The position numbers were made by a program, and so were the translations under genes. 64,000 bases of DNA from JAIOZK01 sp964468645 (lineage in GTDB: Bacteria; Bacteroidota; Bacteroidia; Bacteroidales; JAIOZK01). Location: NCBI GenBank assembly GCA_964468645.1, contig CAYXUU010000025.1, positions 1-64,000 of the forward strand, written 5' to 3'. This document shows positions 33,639 to 43,721 of the stretch, one piece after another; the first letter of the stretch is position 1, and every line of letters starts with the position of its first letter. The notes below the pieces were generated by a model. That model searched no databases. It was not told the origin of the DNA and saw only the letters and a program-made list of their open reading frames with translations.

Positions 33639-36287
33639 ATGATGGATATTCCAAGCAAGTATAATCCTGCAGAAACTGAAGATAAGTGGTATCAATACTG
33701 GATGGATCATGGATTATTTCGTTCAGAACCTGATGAAAGAGAGCCGTATTGTATTGTTATTCCTCCGCCCAATGTAACCGGCGTATTGCATATGGGCCAT
33801 ATCTTGAACAATACCATACAGGATGTTCTTGTGCGTCGTGCCCGGATGAAAGGAAAAAATGCTTTATGGTTGCCGGGAACCGATCATGCATCTATAGCTA
33901 CCGAAGCCAAGGTTGTTGAGAAATTGAGGTTGGAGGGGATTAAAAAGTCTGATCTCTCCCGTGAAGAATTTATGGAGCATGCCTGGGAATGGCGTAAGAA
34001 ACATGGTGATATCATCCTGGAACAACTTAAAAAACTTGGAGCTTCATGCGATTGGGAACGTACCAGGTTTACCATGGATCCTGAACTCTATGATTCTGTT
34101 ATAGATGTTTTTATCGACCTGTATAATAAAGGATTGATCTACCGTGGTGTTAGAATGGTTAACTGGGATCCTAAAGCACTCACGGCACTTTCGGATGAGG
34201 AAGTGATCTACAAGGAACTTCAGTCAAAATTATACTATTTAAGATACAAAATAGAAGGTTCTGAAGACGAATATCTTACCATTGCAACTACAAGGCCGGA
34301 AACTATCCTGGGAGATACCGCTGTTTGTATCCATCCTGATGACAAACGATTCAATCATCTGAAAGGGAAAAAATGCCTTGTTCCGCTGGTGAACAGGTCT
34401 GTCCCTGTTATTGAAGATGAATATGTTGATATGGAATTCGGTACCGGATGTTTGAAAATTACACCAGCTCACGACCCTAATGATTATGAAATAGGGGTAA
34501 GGCACAAACTTGATTCTATTGATATCTTTAATGAAGATGGTACACTGAGTGAAGCAGCCGGGTTATATATCGGTAAGGACAGGTTTAAGGTCAGGGAAGA
34601 GATACTGAAAGATCTCGAAGAAAAGGGACATATTATTAAAATTGAAGACTATATTAATAAAGTAGGATTTTCACAACGTACCGATGAAGTGATAGAACCC
34701 AGGCTTTCATTGCAATGGTTTTTACGTATGCCCGAACTTGCGAAACCTGCACTTGAAACGGTAATGGATGACACCATCAATATTGTTCCGAAGAAATTCA
34801 AGAATATTTACCGCCACTGGATGGAGAATGTCCGTGATTGGTGTATCTCACGTCAACTGTGGTGGGGACAGAGAATACCGGTGTATTATTTGCCAAACAG
34901 GGAAATGGTTGTTGCCAGGTCGTTAGAGGAAGCTTATACAAAAGCCAAAGAATCATATCCTGAGCTGGTTGATCTTAAAATAACAGACATCAAACAGGAT
35001 GAAGATGTACTGGATACCTGGTTTTCTTCATGGTTATGGCCTATTTCTGTTTTTGATGGCATCAGGCATCCTGATAACAGGGATATCAATTATTATTACC
35101 CTACCGATGATTTGATCACAGCCCCTGATATCCTTTTCTTCTGGGTAGCCAGGATGATCATGGCAGGCCTGGAATATCGCAATGAAATACCCTTTAAGAA
35201 TGTCTATCTAACTGGAATGGTCAGGGATAAACTTGGAAGGAAGATGTCGAAATCACTGGGTAACTCCCCCGATCCTATCGAGCTGATGACCCGATACGGA
35301 GCTGATGGCGCCCGTGTAGGGATGCTGTTAACTTCGCCGGCAGGTAATGATCTTCCCTTTGATGAGGGATTATGTGAACAGGGACGTAATTTCAGTAATA
35401 AGATATGGAATGCGCTTCGCCTGGTGAAAGGGTGGAAGATTGATGATGAACTTGCTCAACCTGAAATTAATAAAGTATCCATTGATTGGTTTGAAGCCAA
35501 ATTCAACAATGCACGAAAATTACTTGCAGAGCTTTTTAATAAGTACCGTATATCTGAGGCCCTCATGACCACCTATAAATTGATATGGGATGAGTTTTGT
35601 TCATGGTATCTTGAGATGATAAAACCGGCATATCAGAAACCGATCGATAGAATAACCTATGAGAAGACAATAGGGATATTCGAGAAACTGATGAAAGTAT
35701 TACATCCCTTCATGCCCTTCCTCACCGAAGAAATCTGGCAAAGACTCAGTGAAAGGCAGGATGGGGAATCTATTATGATCGCTGCATGGCCTGAACGTGA
35801 AAGGATCAATCATATGATCCTGGAGCATTTCAGTTATATCAAGGAGGTCATTATTGCCATCCGAAATGTACGGAAGGAGAAAAACATACCGGTTAAGGAA
35901 CAGTTCGAATTGTTTGTTAAGAAAAACCTGGATGCCAAACCCGAATACGATACCAAATTCGATGGTGTTGTTTCTAAGTTGTGTAAGCTATCCGGCGTTA
36001 GCTATACAGAGGGGAAGAAACAGAATGCAGTCAGCTTTCGTGTAAAAGCCACGGAGTTCTATGTTGTGCTTACAGAAAAAATAGATATAGGAGCAGAGTT
36101 GAAAAAGCTCGAGGAGGAATTAGGTTACACAAAGGGATTCCTGAATTCTGTAATGAAGAAATTAGGGAATACCCGTTTTGTTCAGAATGCACCCAGATCG
36201 GTGATCGAGAAGGAACAAAAGAAGAAAGACGATGCAGAAGCAAAGATCAGGGTCCTGGAGGAACAGATTGCATCCTTAGGGAAATAA
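33639..36287 (+). CDS. valS: Valyl-tRNA synthetase
   Basis: Charges tRNA-Val with valine and edits threonine. The start is the first Met of MMDIPSKYNPAETEDKWYQYW; a TTG further upstream is rejected. The class I signature HIGH appears as HMGH in PPNVTGVLHMGH (about residue 50) and KMSKS in GRKMSKSLGNSPDP (about 535). The editing domain (about 190-340) has TTRPETILGDTAV. The C-terminal tail (about 815-882) is the coiled-coil tRNA-binding arm typical of ValRS. Length 882 is normal for the phylum. Confidence 0.97.
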   Translation: MMDIPSKYNPAETEDKWYQYWMDHGLFRSEPDEREPYCIVIPPPNVTGVLHMGHILNNTIQDVLVRRARMKGKNALWLPGTDHASIATEAKVVEKLRLEGIKKSDLSREEFMEHAWEWRKKHGDIILEQLKKLGASCDWERTRFTMDPELYDSVIDVFIDLYNKGLIYRGVRMVNWDPKALTALSDEEVIYKELQSKLYYLRYKIEGSEDEYLTIATTRPETILGDTAVCIHPDDKRFNHLKGKKCLVPLVNRSVPVIEDEYVDMEFGTGCLKITPAHDPNDYEIGVRHKLDSIDIFNEDGTLSEAAGLYIGKDRFKVREEILKDLEEKGHIIKIEDYINKVGFSQRTDEVIEPRLSLQWFLRMPELAKPALETVMDDTINIVPKKFKNIYRHWMENVRDWCISRQLWWGQRIPVYYLPNREMVVARSLEEAYTKAKESYPELVDLKITDIKQDEDVLDTWFSSWLWPISVFDGIRHPDNRDINYYYPTDDLITAPDILFFWVARMIMAGLEYRNEIPFKNVYLTGMVRDKLGRKMSKSLGNSPDPIELMTRYGADGARVGMLLTSPAGNDLPFDEGLCEQGRNFSNKIWNALRLVKGWKIDDELAQPEINKVSIDWFEAKFNNARKLLAELFNKYRISEALMTTYKLIWDEFCSWYLEMIKPAYQKPIDRITYEKTIGIFEKLMKVLHPFMPFLTEEIWQRLSERQDGESIMIAAWPERERINHMILEHFSYIKEVIIAIRNVRKEKNIPVKEQFELFVKKNLDAKPEYDTKFDGVVSKLCKLSGVSYTEGKKQNAVSFRVKATEFYVVLTEKIDIGAELKKLEEELGYTKGFLNSVMKKLGNTRFVQNAPRSVIEKEQKKKDDAEAKIRVLEEQIASLGK

Positions 36288-36315
36288 TGATTTAAATGTC
36301 CAAATTCCAATAATG

Positions 36316-36388
36316 AATATCCAATATCCAATCGGGATTGCATATTTCCTTAGGGATATTGGGCGTTGGTTATTCGATATTGGATATT
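36316..36388. repeat. 13-bp inverted repeat between valS and the EF-G gene
   Basis: AATATCCAATATC (36316-36328) and its exact reverse complement (36376-36388), followed by a T/A-rich run. It sits between two converging genes and could terminate both. The phrase CCAATATCC is typical of the dispersed intergenic repeats in this genome. Confidence 0.65.
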
Positions 36389-36398
36389 TTTTAATTTT

Positions 36399-38477
36399 TT
36401 ATTTGTCCCGCTGATTCTCCTTCTCTTCCATTTTTTTCAGCACCTCTTCCTGCACAGATGGGGGTATGGGCATATATTGATAAAAGTCCATGGAATAATT
36501 GGCCCTGCCGCTGGATAAGTTTCTCAATGATGTGGCATATCCAAACATCTCCATCAGGGGAACAAATCCTACCAGCTTTTGTGATCCCTTCCTGTGTCGA
36601 CGCATTGATTCGATTTTTCCTCTTCTCTTGTTCAGGTTACCAACAACATCACCAATATGTTCATCAGGTGTGTTGATCTCAATTTTCATTACAGGCTCCA
36701 ACAGAATAGGTTTGGCCTTCATAAAGCCGTTTTTAAAGGCAATGGCACCACAGGTTTGAAATGCAAAGTCAGACGAATCAACCGGATGATGTTTTCCATC
36801 CAGTAACATCACTTTAACATCAACCACCGGGAAATCGGTGAGAATACCCCTGGCCATCACTTTTTTAATACCCTTGTTTACAGAAGGGATAAACTCGGCA
36901 GGAATATTACCTCCCTTGATCATATCAACAAACTCGTATCCTTTACCGGGATTGGGTTCAACATGAATAAGTGCCTGGGCAAACTGGCCCTTACCACCGG
37001 TTTGTTTTGAATGCCTGTACTCTGTCCTTGTATCAGCAGTAATTGTTTCCCGTAAAGCAACTGCGGGCTCGCCTACTTCAACCTCAACACCAAATTCCTC
37101 CCTGATCCTGTCAACGATAATTTCAAGGTGCAGTTCCCCCATCCCCGAAATGATGGTTTCATCGGTTTCTTCATCATATTTAGTATTGAATGAAGGATCT
37201 TCATTTGAAAGTTTACCAAGTGCTTCACCAAGTTTGGCCTGTTCCTTTCTTGTTTTCGGTAAAATCTTCAATTCAATAACAGAAGGGGGGATCTTAATGG
37301 ACTCAAGATATATCTTATTCTGGGGATCACACAGGGTATGGCCGGTCTTGGTATATTTCATACCAATCAATGCAACAATATCACCCGGGCCTGCCTCACT
37401 GACCTCTTCTCTGTCTTTAGCCCTTATCTTCATGATCCGCCCTATACGTTCCATTTGATTCTTGGTGGTATTCATGATCTGCATTCCGCTTTTTAGCTGG
37501 CCTGAATAAATCCTGATAAATGTTTGCTGGCCTACATATGGATCATGAATCAACTTGAAGGCAAGGGCTGCAAAAGGTTCTTTTGGGGAAGGGCCTCTTG
37601 TATGTGTTTTCTCTTCTTCGTCGATATCAGTGGCAACAATGGCACCAACATCGATGGGTGAAGGCAGGTAGTCAATTACTGCATCAAGCAGTAGCTGAAT
37701 CCCTTTATTTTTATAGGCAGCTCCGCAAAATACCGGTGTGATCAATAATTTTAAAGCGGCCTTTCTTGCTGCGCTTTTCAAAACTTCCGGAGAGATATGT
37801 TGCTCATCCATATATTGTTCAGCTATTTCATCATTGTAGTCGGCCAGGGTTTCAACGATACGCTCACGAGCTGTTTTTACTGAGTCTAGTAGCTGATCAG
37901 GAATGTCTGCCTCAACACGTTCGAATCCCTCGAAAATGTATGCCTTTTCCTCAATAATATCAATTATTCCGGTAAAATTTTCTTCTACACCTATGGGCAG
38001 GTGAAAGGGTACAGCATTGGCATCGAGGTATTCATTCATAGAAGAAACGGCTTCTTCATAATCAGCGCCGGTCCTGTCCATCTTATTGATGAATGCGATG
38101 CGGGGCACTTTATAACGATCGGCCTGGTTCCATACTGTTTCACTTTGTGGTTCTACACCATTCACAGCATCAAAAACGGCTATCATACCATCAATAACAC
38201 GCAGGGATCTTTCAACTTCTACGGTAAAATCAACATGCCCGGGAGTATCGATAATGTTAACCTGATGACTATCCCATGAACAGGAGATAGCTGCAGATGC
38301 AATGGTGATCCCCCTTTCCTGTTCCTGCTTCATGAAATCCATGGTGGCCTGACCGTCATGAACTTCCCCGATCTTTCGGCTTACACCCGTATAATAAAGC
38401 ATCCTTTCGGTAACGGTGGTTTTTCCTGCATCGATATGTGCAGCAATACCTATATTTCTGAGTTTGGATAAAGTCAT
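36399..38477 (-). CDS. fusA: Translation elongation factor G (possible paralogue)
   Basis: A GTPase that moves the ribosome along mRNA, or a paralogue that acts in ribosome recycling. The start is the Met of MTLSKLRNIGIAAHIDAGKTT; 13 in-frame codons upstream are rejected. G1 is AHIDAGKT, G2 lies in QERGITIASAA, G3 is DTPGHVDF, G4 is NKMD. Domains II-V follow, with the GSQKLVGFVPLMEMFGYATSLRNLSSGRA ending (in parts: PLMEMFGYATSLR). It is 692 residues. It stands alone, not next to rpsL, rpsG or tuf, so it may be a second EF-G copy rather than the main one. Confidence 0.93.
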   Translation of the reverse strand: MTLSKLRNIGIAAHIDAGKTTVTERMLYYTGVSRKIGEVHDGQATMDFMKQEQERGITIASAAISCSWDSHQVNIIDTPGHVDFTVEVERSLRVIDGMIAVFDAVNGVEPQSETVWNQADRYKVPRIAFINKMDRTGADYEEAVSSMNEYLDANAVPFHLPIGVEENFTGIIDIIEEKAYIFEGFERVEADIPDQLLDSVKTARERIVETLADYNDEIAEQYMDEQHISPEVLKSAARKAALKLLITPVFCGAAYKNKGIQLLLDAVIDYLPSPIDVGAIVATDIDEEEKTHTRGPSPKEPFAALAFKLIHDPYVGQQTFIRIYSGQLKSGMQIMNTTKNQMERIGRIMKIRAKDREEVSEAGPGDIVALIGMKYTKTGHTLCDPQNKIYLESIKIPPSVIELKILPKTRKEQAKLGEALGKLSNEDPSFNTKYDEETDETIISGMGELHLEIIVDRIREEFGVEVEVGEPAVALRETITADTRTEYRHSKQTGGKGQFAQALIHVEPNPGKGYEFVDMIKGGNIPAEFIPSVNKGIKKVMARGILTDFPVVDVKVMLLDGKHHPVDSSDFAFQTCGAIAFKNGFMKAKPILLEPVMKIEINTPDEHIGDVVGNLNKRRGKIESMRRHRKGSQKLVGFVPLMEMFGYATSLRNLSSGRANYSMDFYQYMPIPPSVQEEVLKKMEEKENQRDK

Positions 38478-38513
38478 TGTTTTATGTGTTTGGTTAGATT
38501 TTAAAACAGCGCG

Positions 38514-38521
38514 CAAAAGTA
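38514..38521 (-). promoter_or_regulatory. Putative -7 promoter box for the EF-G gene
   Basis: Minus-strand TACTTTTG matches TAnnTTTG exactly, 36 bases ahead of the start. No -33 TTG is seen. Confidence 0.45.
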
Positions 38522-38619
38522 CAAATAATTATGACATATTTATATATGTTAATAGAAAATTAACCTTTAATTGGCAAAGAATATATTACCCGAAATGTAA
38601 AGATGATCATTCTTCCTTG

Positions 38620-41514
38620 TCAGAAAGACTTCGTAATACTGACAGGCAGTGACTTATATGCCGGTGTAGGGTATTGGTCACCATGATAATCCACCGGAAA
38701 TAATAGATTAACTTCCGGGAAGTAAGCAGCAACACTTCCTTTCTTAATATCATAGGGAATGGCAAAATACCTGAATACAGAATGATCTTTACCTCTTACC
38801 CTGCTTGTAATATCAACCATTTGCTCTGGTTTAATATCCCGTTCTTTCATATCTTCCAGGTTCATTAAGGCTATTCTTCTTTCATTTTTGATGCCCCTGT
38901 ACCTGTCGGATAAATCAAATATTGAAGTGTTAAACTGATCGTGACTTCTAACCGACATCAGCATTAATTCCTGATCACTTTTTGTTGCGGTTTCAAGTTT
39001 TTGAACAGAGAATTTGGCTTTCCCGGTATCGGTGTTGAATACCCGTTTGTGTATCGGATTAGCAAGATAAAAACCCTGCTTTTTACATTTCTCTTCTGAA
39101 TATCCTTTATAATCAGGAATAATTGCAGTAAACAGTTTTCTGATCTCCTGGTAATCTGATCCCAGTTTATTCCAATCAATGGTTGGGTTATTTTCAAGCA
39201 CAGCCATTGCAAGGTCTGCAATGATCCTTGTTTCACTCTTTAACTGATCGGAGCATGGTGCAACGCAACCATATGAGAAACCAACTTTTGCCATGGAGCT
39301 TTCTATCATCAACGCCTGTTTTTTTCCATTCTGGATATCGATCTCTGAACGTGTTAAGCATGGAAGAATAAGAGCTGTTTTGCCTGTTACCAGATGGTTG
39401 CTGTTGAGTTTTGTTGAGATCATAACAGTAAGTTCACAATTGCTCATGGCTTTTGTCGTAAAGTTGGTATCGGGTGCTGCGGCTGCAAGATTTCCCCCGA
39501 GGGAGATAAATACCCTGACTTTCTTCTCATACATTGCTTTCAGCGTTGAAACGGCATCCAGGCCTTTTGTTCGGGGAATATTTATTTTGAATTTCTGTTC
39601 AAGTATTTTAAGAAAAGCTTCCGGCATATTTTCACCAACTCCCAGTGTTCTGTTTCCCTGAACATTACTATGCCCTCTCACAGGGCAAACCCCTGCTCCG
39701 GGTTTGCCTATATTTCCTTTTAATAGCAAAAGGTTGGCAATATCCTGAATGGTTGCCACAGAATTCTGATGTTGTGTAATACCTAGGCACCAGCAGGCTA
39801 TGGTTCTTTCGGAATCCATATAGATCTTAGCAGCGCTTTCGATCTCTTTTAATGTAAGGCCGCTTGACTCAACAAGGTCATCCCAATTCAGATTCAGGAG
39901 GTGATCCCTGAGTTCGGTGAATCCTTCGGTATATTTATTTATAAATTCTTTGTCAAGGATTTTATGATTTTCATCTTGAGCCTCAATGATAAATTTCATC
40001 ATGCCTTTAATGAGCGCCATATCACCATTTATCCTGGGTTGAAGGTAAAGTGCCGCAAGCGGGGTAGCTTTTCCAAGATACCCCCGTACTTCCTGAGGAT
40101 TGGAGAAGCCAAGTAAACTGGGCTCAACCATCGGATTAACGGCTACAATTTTACAGCCTTTTCGTGCGGCTACCTGAAGGGATTTCAGCATACGGGGATG
40201 ATTGGATCCCGGATTATGTCCGAAAACGAAAATAGCTTCGGCTTTTGGAAAATCATCCAGCCGCACACTGCCTTTACCGAATCCAACACTTTTCTTTAAA
40301 CCCATTCCGGATGGATCATGACACAGGTTTGCACTATTGGGCAGGTTGTTGGTTCCATACATCCTGGCCAGTAATTGTATAAGGAAGGAAGCTTCGTTAC
40401 ATGCTCTTCCGGAAACATAAAAAACTGCTTCATCAGGATCTGATGTATTTTTTAACTCTTCGGCTATCATTTTGTATGCAGCATCCCATGAAATAGTTTC
40501 GTAATGTGTGGCCCCTTCCTTCAGAACCATGGGATGTGACAGTCGGCCCTGCTGTTCAAACCAGAACTCGGAATTTTGTTTAAGTGCATCAACCGAATAT
40601 TTCTTAAAAAAATCAGGATTGACCATTTTACCGGTGGCTTCAGAACTTAAATTTTTGGCACCACTCTCACAAAATTCGAATCCTGATCTTTTACCATCGG
40701 GGTTTGGCCAGGCGCATCCTGAACACTCAAAACCATTTTTCTGATTGAGTTTCGATAACAGCTTTTTCCCTTTGCGCACTCCTGTTTCCTTATAAACATG
40801 GCTCACAGACGATAAGACAGAACCAATACCGCCGGCGAAGGCTTTTGGTTCGCCATGTCGCAGTCCCAGGATCCCCTCTGATCGTTTGTCGATGTCAACC
40901 ATCCTGAGCTTTTCTATTTCAGTTGACAATGCTCTTCCCAATGATTCCATGCTGGCCAGAAAGTTTATCCTCTCCATATGCAAATCAAGTTCTGAAGAGG
41001 TAAACAGATATTTGTGTATCCCGCCAGCTTTTAACAAGCTTATTAATGCTGCTGTTTCCGGTTCCGGTATGATATCTGACAATACCGACCCTCTTATGAG
41101 GGCTATTAAGGCTGATATCTTTTCCGGTTCCGAATGAATAAATACCGGTTCCCGTGATTTCAGGAACTTGCTATGAGTTTCATAAGTAAGCTTACCCTTG
41201 CCGATCAATTGATCGATGATCATTCCCCTGAATGCTTCACCCCTGGAGGTAACCAGTGTTAGTGCATGTTCCAGTGGAATCTCCCCTTCGATAATCGACA
41301 GACAACTTATTGTCTCATTGATGATCAGGTCATCCCTATTATCATTGGTAAGGAGCCGCAGTTTCTCCCAGTCGTCGTTGATCAGGTTCCTGAATGATAA
41401 ATCGAATAATAGCGCTCCACCTGTGACCAGGTCGAATAACTTATCGGGGATTGGATAAAAACGTCCGGTATCCTTATCACAGCTGATAAGGAATAATTCT
41501 TCGGCAAAATTCAT
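38620..41514 (-). CDS. GPP34 domain fused to FdhF/YdeP-type molybdopterin oxidoreductase
   Basis: A 964-residue protein with two unrelated parts. Residues 1 to about 215 match GPP34/GOLPH3 (VPS74-like): FAEELFLISCDKDTGRF, LVTGGALLFDLSFRNLI, then a long helical region with DIIPEPETAALISLLKAGGI. In eukaryotes this fold binds phosphoinositide membranes. From about 226 it is a YdeP-type oxidoreductase: GIGSVLSSVSHVYKETGV, the cysteine cluster FECSGCAW...FEFC (about 262-285), ANLCHDPSGMG, FVFGHNPGSNHPRML, VRGHSNVQGNRTLGV and a C-terminal molydopterin-dinucleotide-binding domain. YdeP-type proteins are about 760 residues and linked to acid resistance in E. coli. The GPP34 fusion is unusual. No signal peptide, so cytoplasmic, perhaps membrane-associated. 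Confidence 0.78.
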   Translation of the reverse strand: MNFAEELFLISCDKDTGRFYPIPDKLFDLVTGGALLFDLSFRNLINDDWEKLRLLTNDNRDDLIINETISCLSIIEGEIPLEHALTLVTSRGEAFRGMIIDQLIGKGKLTYETHSKFLKSREPVFIHSEPEKISALIALIRGSVLSDIIPEPETAALISLLKAGGIHKYLFTSSELDLHMERINFLASMESLGRALSTEIEKLRMVDIDKRSEGILGLRHGEPKAFAGGIGSVLSSVSHVYKETGVRKGKKLLSKLNQKNGFECSGCAWPNPDGKRSGFEFCESGAKNLSSEATGKMVNPDFFKKYSVDALKQNSEFWFEQQGRLSHPMVLKEGATHYETISWDAAYKMIAEELKNTSDPDEAVFYVSGRACNEASFLIQLLARMYGTNNLPNSANLCHDPSGMGLKKSVGFGKGSVRLDDFPKAEAIFVFGHNPGSNHPRMLKSLQVAARKGCKIVAVNPMVEPSLLGFSNPQEVRGYLGKATPLAALYLQPRINGDMALIKGMMKFIIEAQDENHKILDKEFINKYTEGFTELRDHLLNLNWDDLVESSGLTLKEIESAAKIYMDSERTIACWCLGITQHQNSVATIQDIANLLLLKGNIGKPGAGVCPVRGHSNVQGNRTLGVGENMPEAFLKILEQKFKINIPRTKGLDAVSTLKAMYEKKVRVFISLGGNLAAAAPDTNFTTKAMSNCELTVMISTKLNSNHLVTGKTALILPCLTRSEIDIQNGKKQALMIESSMAKVGFSYGCVAPCSDQLKSETRIIADLAMAVLENNPTIDWNKLGSDYQEIRKLFTAIIPDYKGYSEEKCKKQGFYLANPIHKRVFNTDTGKAKFSVQKLETATKSDQELMLMSVRSHDQFNTSIFDLSDRYRGIKNERRIALMNLEDMKERDIKPEQMVDITSRVRGKDHSVFRYFAIPYDIKKGSVAAYFPEVNLLFPVDYHGDQYPTPAYKSLPVSITKSF

Positions 41515-41721
41515 AATTGGTTTATTTGATAGTGTAAAAGTAGCAGCAATGTAGTAAATAAAATTAAAAATCCACCGTATATCTCTGATTGTTTATTTTG
41601 TGATTGTTAGCGGTCTGTTTATATGCTTTACTAACTTTATATTAAATATAGGTAAAAAATTATTAATATATTTGATATTCAATTGTGTTTGAAATACAAA
41701 AAAACATCCCAAAAAATTATC

Positions 41722-42930
41722 ATGATGAAAACTTTAATTTCAGTATCCAGGAGCAAAGGTGTCGTAAATATAGTAAGGTGCTTTTTCACTTTTATTATTG
41801 TATTCGCTGGTTTAAACCTGCAGTCGCAATGGTATAACGTTGGCAGCCAGGGATTTTCACCCGGGAGTATATATTATAATACGATGGCGTTGGATGGGTC
41901 GGGTACACCTTATGTGGCTTTCAGGGATTATGACAATGCCGATAAAGCTACTGTAATGAAATTTAACGGAAGCAACTGGGAATATGTCGGTAATCCGGGA
42001 TTCTCAGATAGTTCTGCAACTGATGTTTCAATTGCTATTGATGGTACCGGAACACCCTATGTTGGTTATTCTGATAAATCAGTTTCAGGCAAAGGTACAG
42101 TAATGAAGTTTAACGGAATCTCCTGGGAAAATGTAGGTAATGCAGGGTTTACACTTGATTATGCGGGTTACACCTCCCTGGCAATTGATGGCTCCAATGT
42201 TCCCTATCTGGCTTACAGGGATTATGGCAGCAGCTATAGGGCCAGTGTGATGAAATTTAACGGTACTGCATGGGAATATGTAGGTGGCCCCGGGTTCACT
42301 TCAGGATCTGCATCTACTATTGCATTTGCTATGGATGGTAGCGGAACACCCTATGTTGGTTATCGTGATTTTAGTGGCTTTCCATTTAAGCCCACTGTGA
42401 TGAAGTATAACGGTACCGATTGGGAGGTTGTTGGAAGTCCAAAATTTACAAGTAGTGGGATATATTCACTTTCGCTGGCGCTGGATGGAAGCGGCACGCC
42501 CTATGTAGCTTATAAATCCGGACCCAAAGCCAATGTCAAGAAATTTAATGGTACCGACTGGGAATATGTTGGGGATCCAGGATTTACACCCGGTCAATCA
42601 TCCTGGGCCTCTATCGCACTGGATAATAGCGGAACCCCGTATGTAGTATTTGAGGATTATGACAATGCTAAAAAAGCATCTGTAATGAAATTCAATGGAA
42701 CCATGTGGAGATATGTCAGCGACCCTGGGTTTTCGGCCGGCGTGGCTGATCATACTAAAATTGCGATTGACAATAACGGAAAACCCTATGTCTTCTTCAG
42801 GGATGGTGCCAATTCCAATGAAGCAACCGTTATGGCACTACATTCATACTCTTCCGTGCCTCTTAAAGGCTGGGCAATTGCTATTGCATTTGTTTTGATT
42901 GTTGTGGTTTTGTGGAGAAAGTTTCTTTAA
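41722..42930 (+). CDS. Exported seven-repeat beta-propeller protein with C-terminal membrane anchor
   Basis: A 402-residue protein. The start is the ATG at 41722 (or 41725); an upstream TTG is rejected. A signal segment (FFTFIIVFAGLNLQSQ) precedes seven repeats of about 50 residues, each with xIDGSGTPYVAYRDY and VMKFNGxxWEYVGxPGF, which should make a seven-bladed propeller. The C-terminus VPLKGWAIAIAFVLIVVVLWRKFL (in two parts: VPLKGWA, then 15 hydrophobic residues, then RKF) has motif, membrane helix and basic end, the tripartite layout of exosortase-type sorting signals, and there is no T9SS tail. Ligand unknown. Confidence 0.75.
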   Translation: MMKTLISVSRSKGVVNIVRCFFTFIIVFAGLNLQSQWYNVGSQGFSPGSIYYNTMALDGSGTPYVAFRDYDNADKATVMKFNGSNWEYVGNPGFSDSSATDVSIAIDGTGTPYVGYSDKSVSGKGTVMKFNGISWENVGNAGFTLDYAGYTSLAIDGSNVPYLAYRDYGSSYRASVMKFNGTAWEYVGGPGFTSGSASTIAFAMDGSGTPYVGYRDFSGFPFKPTVMKYNGTDWEVVGSPKFTSSGIYSLSLALDGSGTPYVAYKSGPKANVKKFNGTDWEYVGDPGFTPGQSSWASIALDNSGTPYVVFEDYDNAKKASVMKFNGTMWRYVSDPGFSAGVADHTKIAIDNNGKPYVFFRDGANSNEATVMALHSYSSVPLKGWAIAIAFVLIVVVLWRKFL

Positions 42931-42955
42931 AAACATTCACAGATATTTCTATAAA

Positions 42956-42996
42956 GGAACCACCCTGCAGTGCTGGTTACCTGGCAGGGTGGCTCC
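42956..42996. repeat. Strong 13-bp hairpin between converging genes
   Basis: GGAACCACCCTGC (42956-42968) pairs with GCAGGGTGGCTCC (42984-42996), 12 of 13. There is no T-run on either side, so a simple Rho-independent terminator is uncertain, but it does separate two converging genes. Confidence 0.65.
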
Positions 42997-43031
42997 TGAA
43001 GTTCGTTTACAAAGCTCACAAATATTCTCAA

Positions 43032-43673
43032 TTAAGGGTTGCATTGATGTAACAACCTCTCATTGTATTTTTGGCCCCAGTCAGGTGAAATTTCGCTTTC
43101 CGGTTTGAAAGAAGCAAACTTCTCAGCAGCTGTGTTAAAAAGCGGACAGGCTGCTGTTGTACCACCACCAAATTGTTCGGGAGTATATAAAAGATTCTGA
43201 CCGATGAGGTAATAGGTTCGTGGGTTATCAGGATTGATGGACTTGGCATTGTTGAATGCAGTCGTTGATTCAACACTGTACTGGTAACCCCTGGTCTGTG
43301 GATCAACCTGTATTCTCCCCTGAAGAATAAGCCCCTGGAGAACTTCCACTTCATCATTACTCTTTTGCAGATCTCTTGCTTTATCAAGCATTTCCTCTGC
43401 CTTGTCAAGCTGGGCATCTATATCATCAACTTCCATACCCATAAATACCATCAGGGTGTTGCAATAAGCAGACCAATAATATGGTAACCAGCGTTTTTTT
43501 TCTGCATCGGCAATGCGCTCAAACTTATTGGCAAGCTGTTGCATATCAGCCAGCTCTTCTGCATTATTTATAGCCTCAATGTTTTCTTTCATAACTTTGA
43601 TATAGTCATTACCCTGGGAAAAACCCAGGAGTACTGTGACACTGATTAAAATTGTTAAGATGACTTTTTTCAT
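43032..43673 (-). CDS. Exported TPR-like protein
   Basis: A 213-residue periplasmic protein with signal peptide MKKVILTILISVTVLLGFSQG. The rest is helical with TPR-like pairs: YYWSAYCNTLMVFMG, LDKAEEMLDKARDLQ and AFNNAKSINPDNPRTYYLIGQNLLYTPEQFGGG (in parts). TPR proteins scaffold complexes; a partner is not evident. It lies 48 bases downstream of the TonB-dependent receptor on the same strand and is probably cotranscribed, so it may act with that receptor. Confidence 0.8.
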   Translation of the reverse strand: MKKVILTILISVTVLLGFSQGNDYIKVMKENIEAINNAEELADMQQLANKFERIADAEKKRWLPYYWSAYCNTLMVFMGMEVDDIDAQLDKAEEMLDKARDLQKSNDEVEVLQGLILQGRIQVDPQTRGYQYSVESTTAFNNAKSINPDNPRTYYLIGQNLLYTPEQFGGGTTAACPLFNTAAEKFASFKPESEISPDWGQKYNERLLHQCNP

Positions 43674-43721
43674 GTTTTTGGGTTTATTGTTTAAAGTTTA
43701 CTATTTATTGTTCGAAGTTAA

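Noticed and set aside
42899..43108. Plus-strand frame overlapping the hairpin at 42956
   Set aside because: It spans the palindrome and the end of the convergent TPR gene; no start context and no family.
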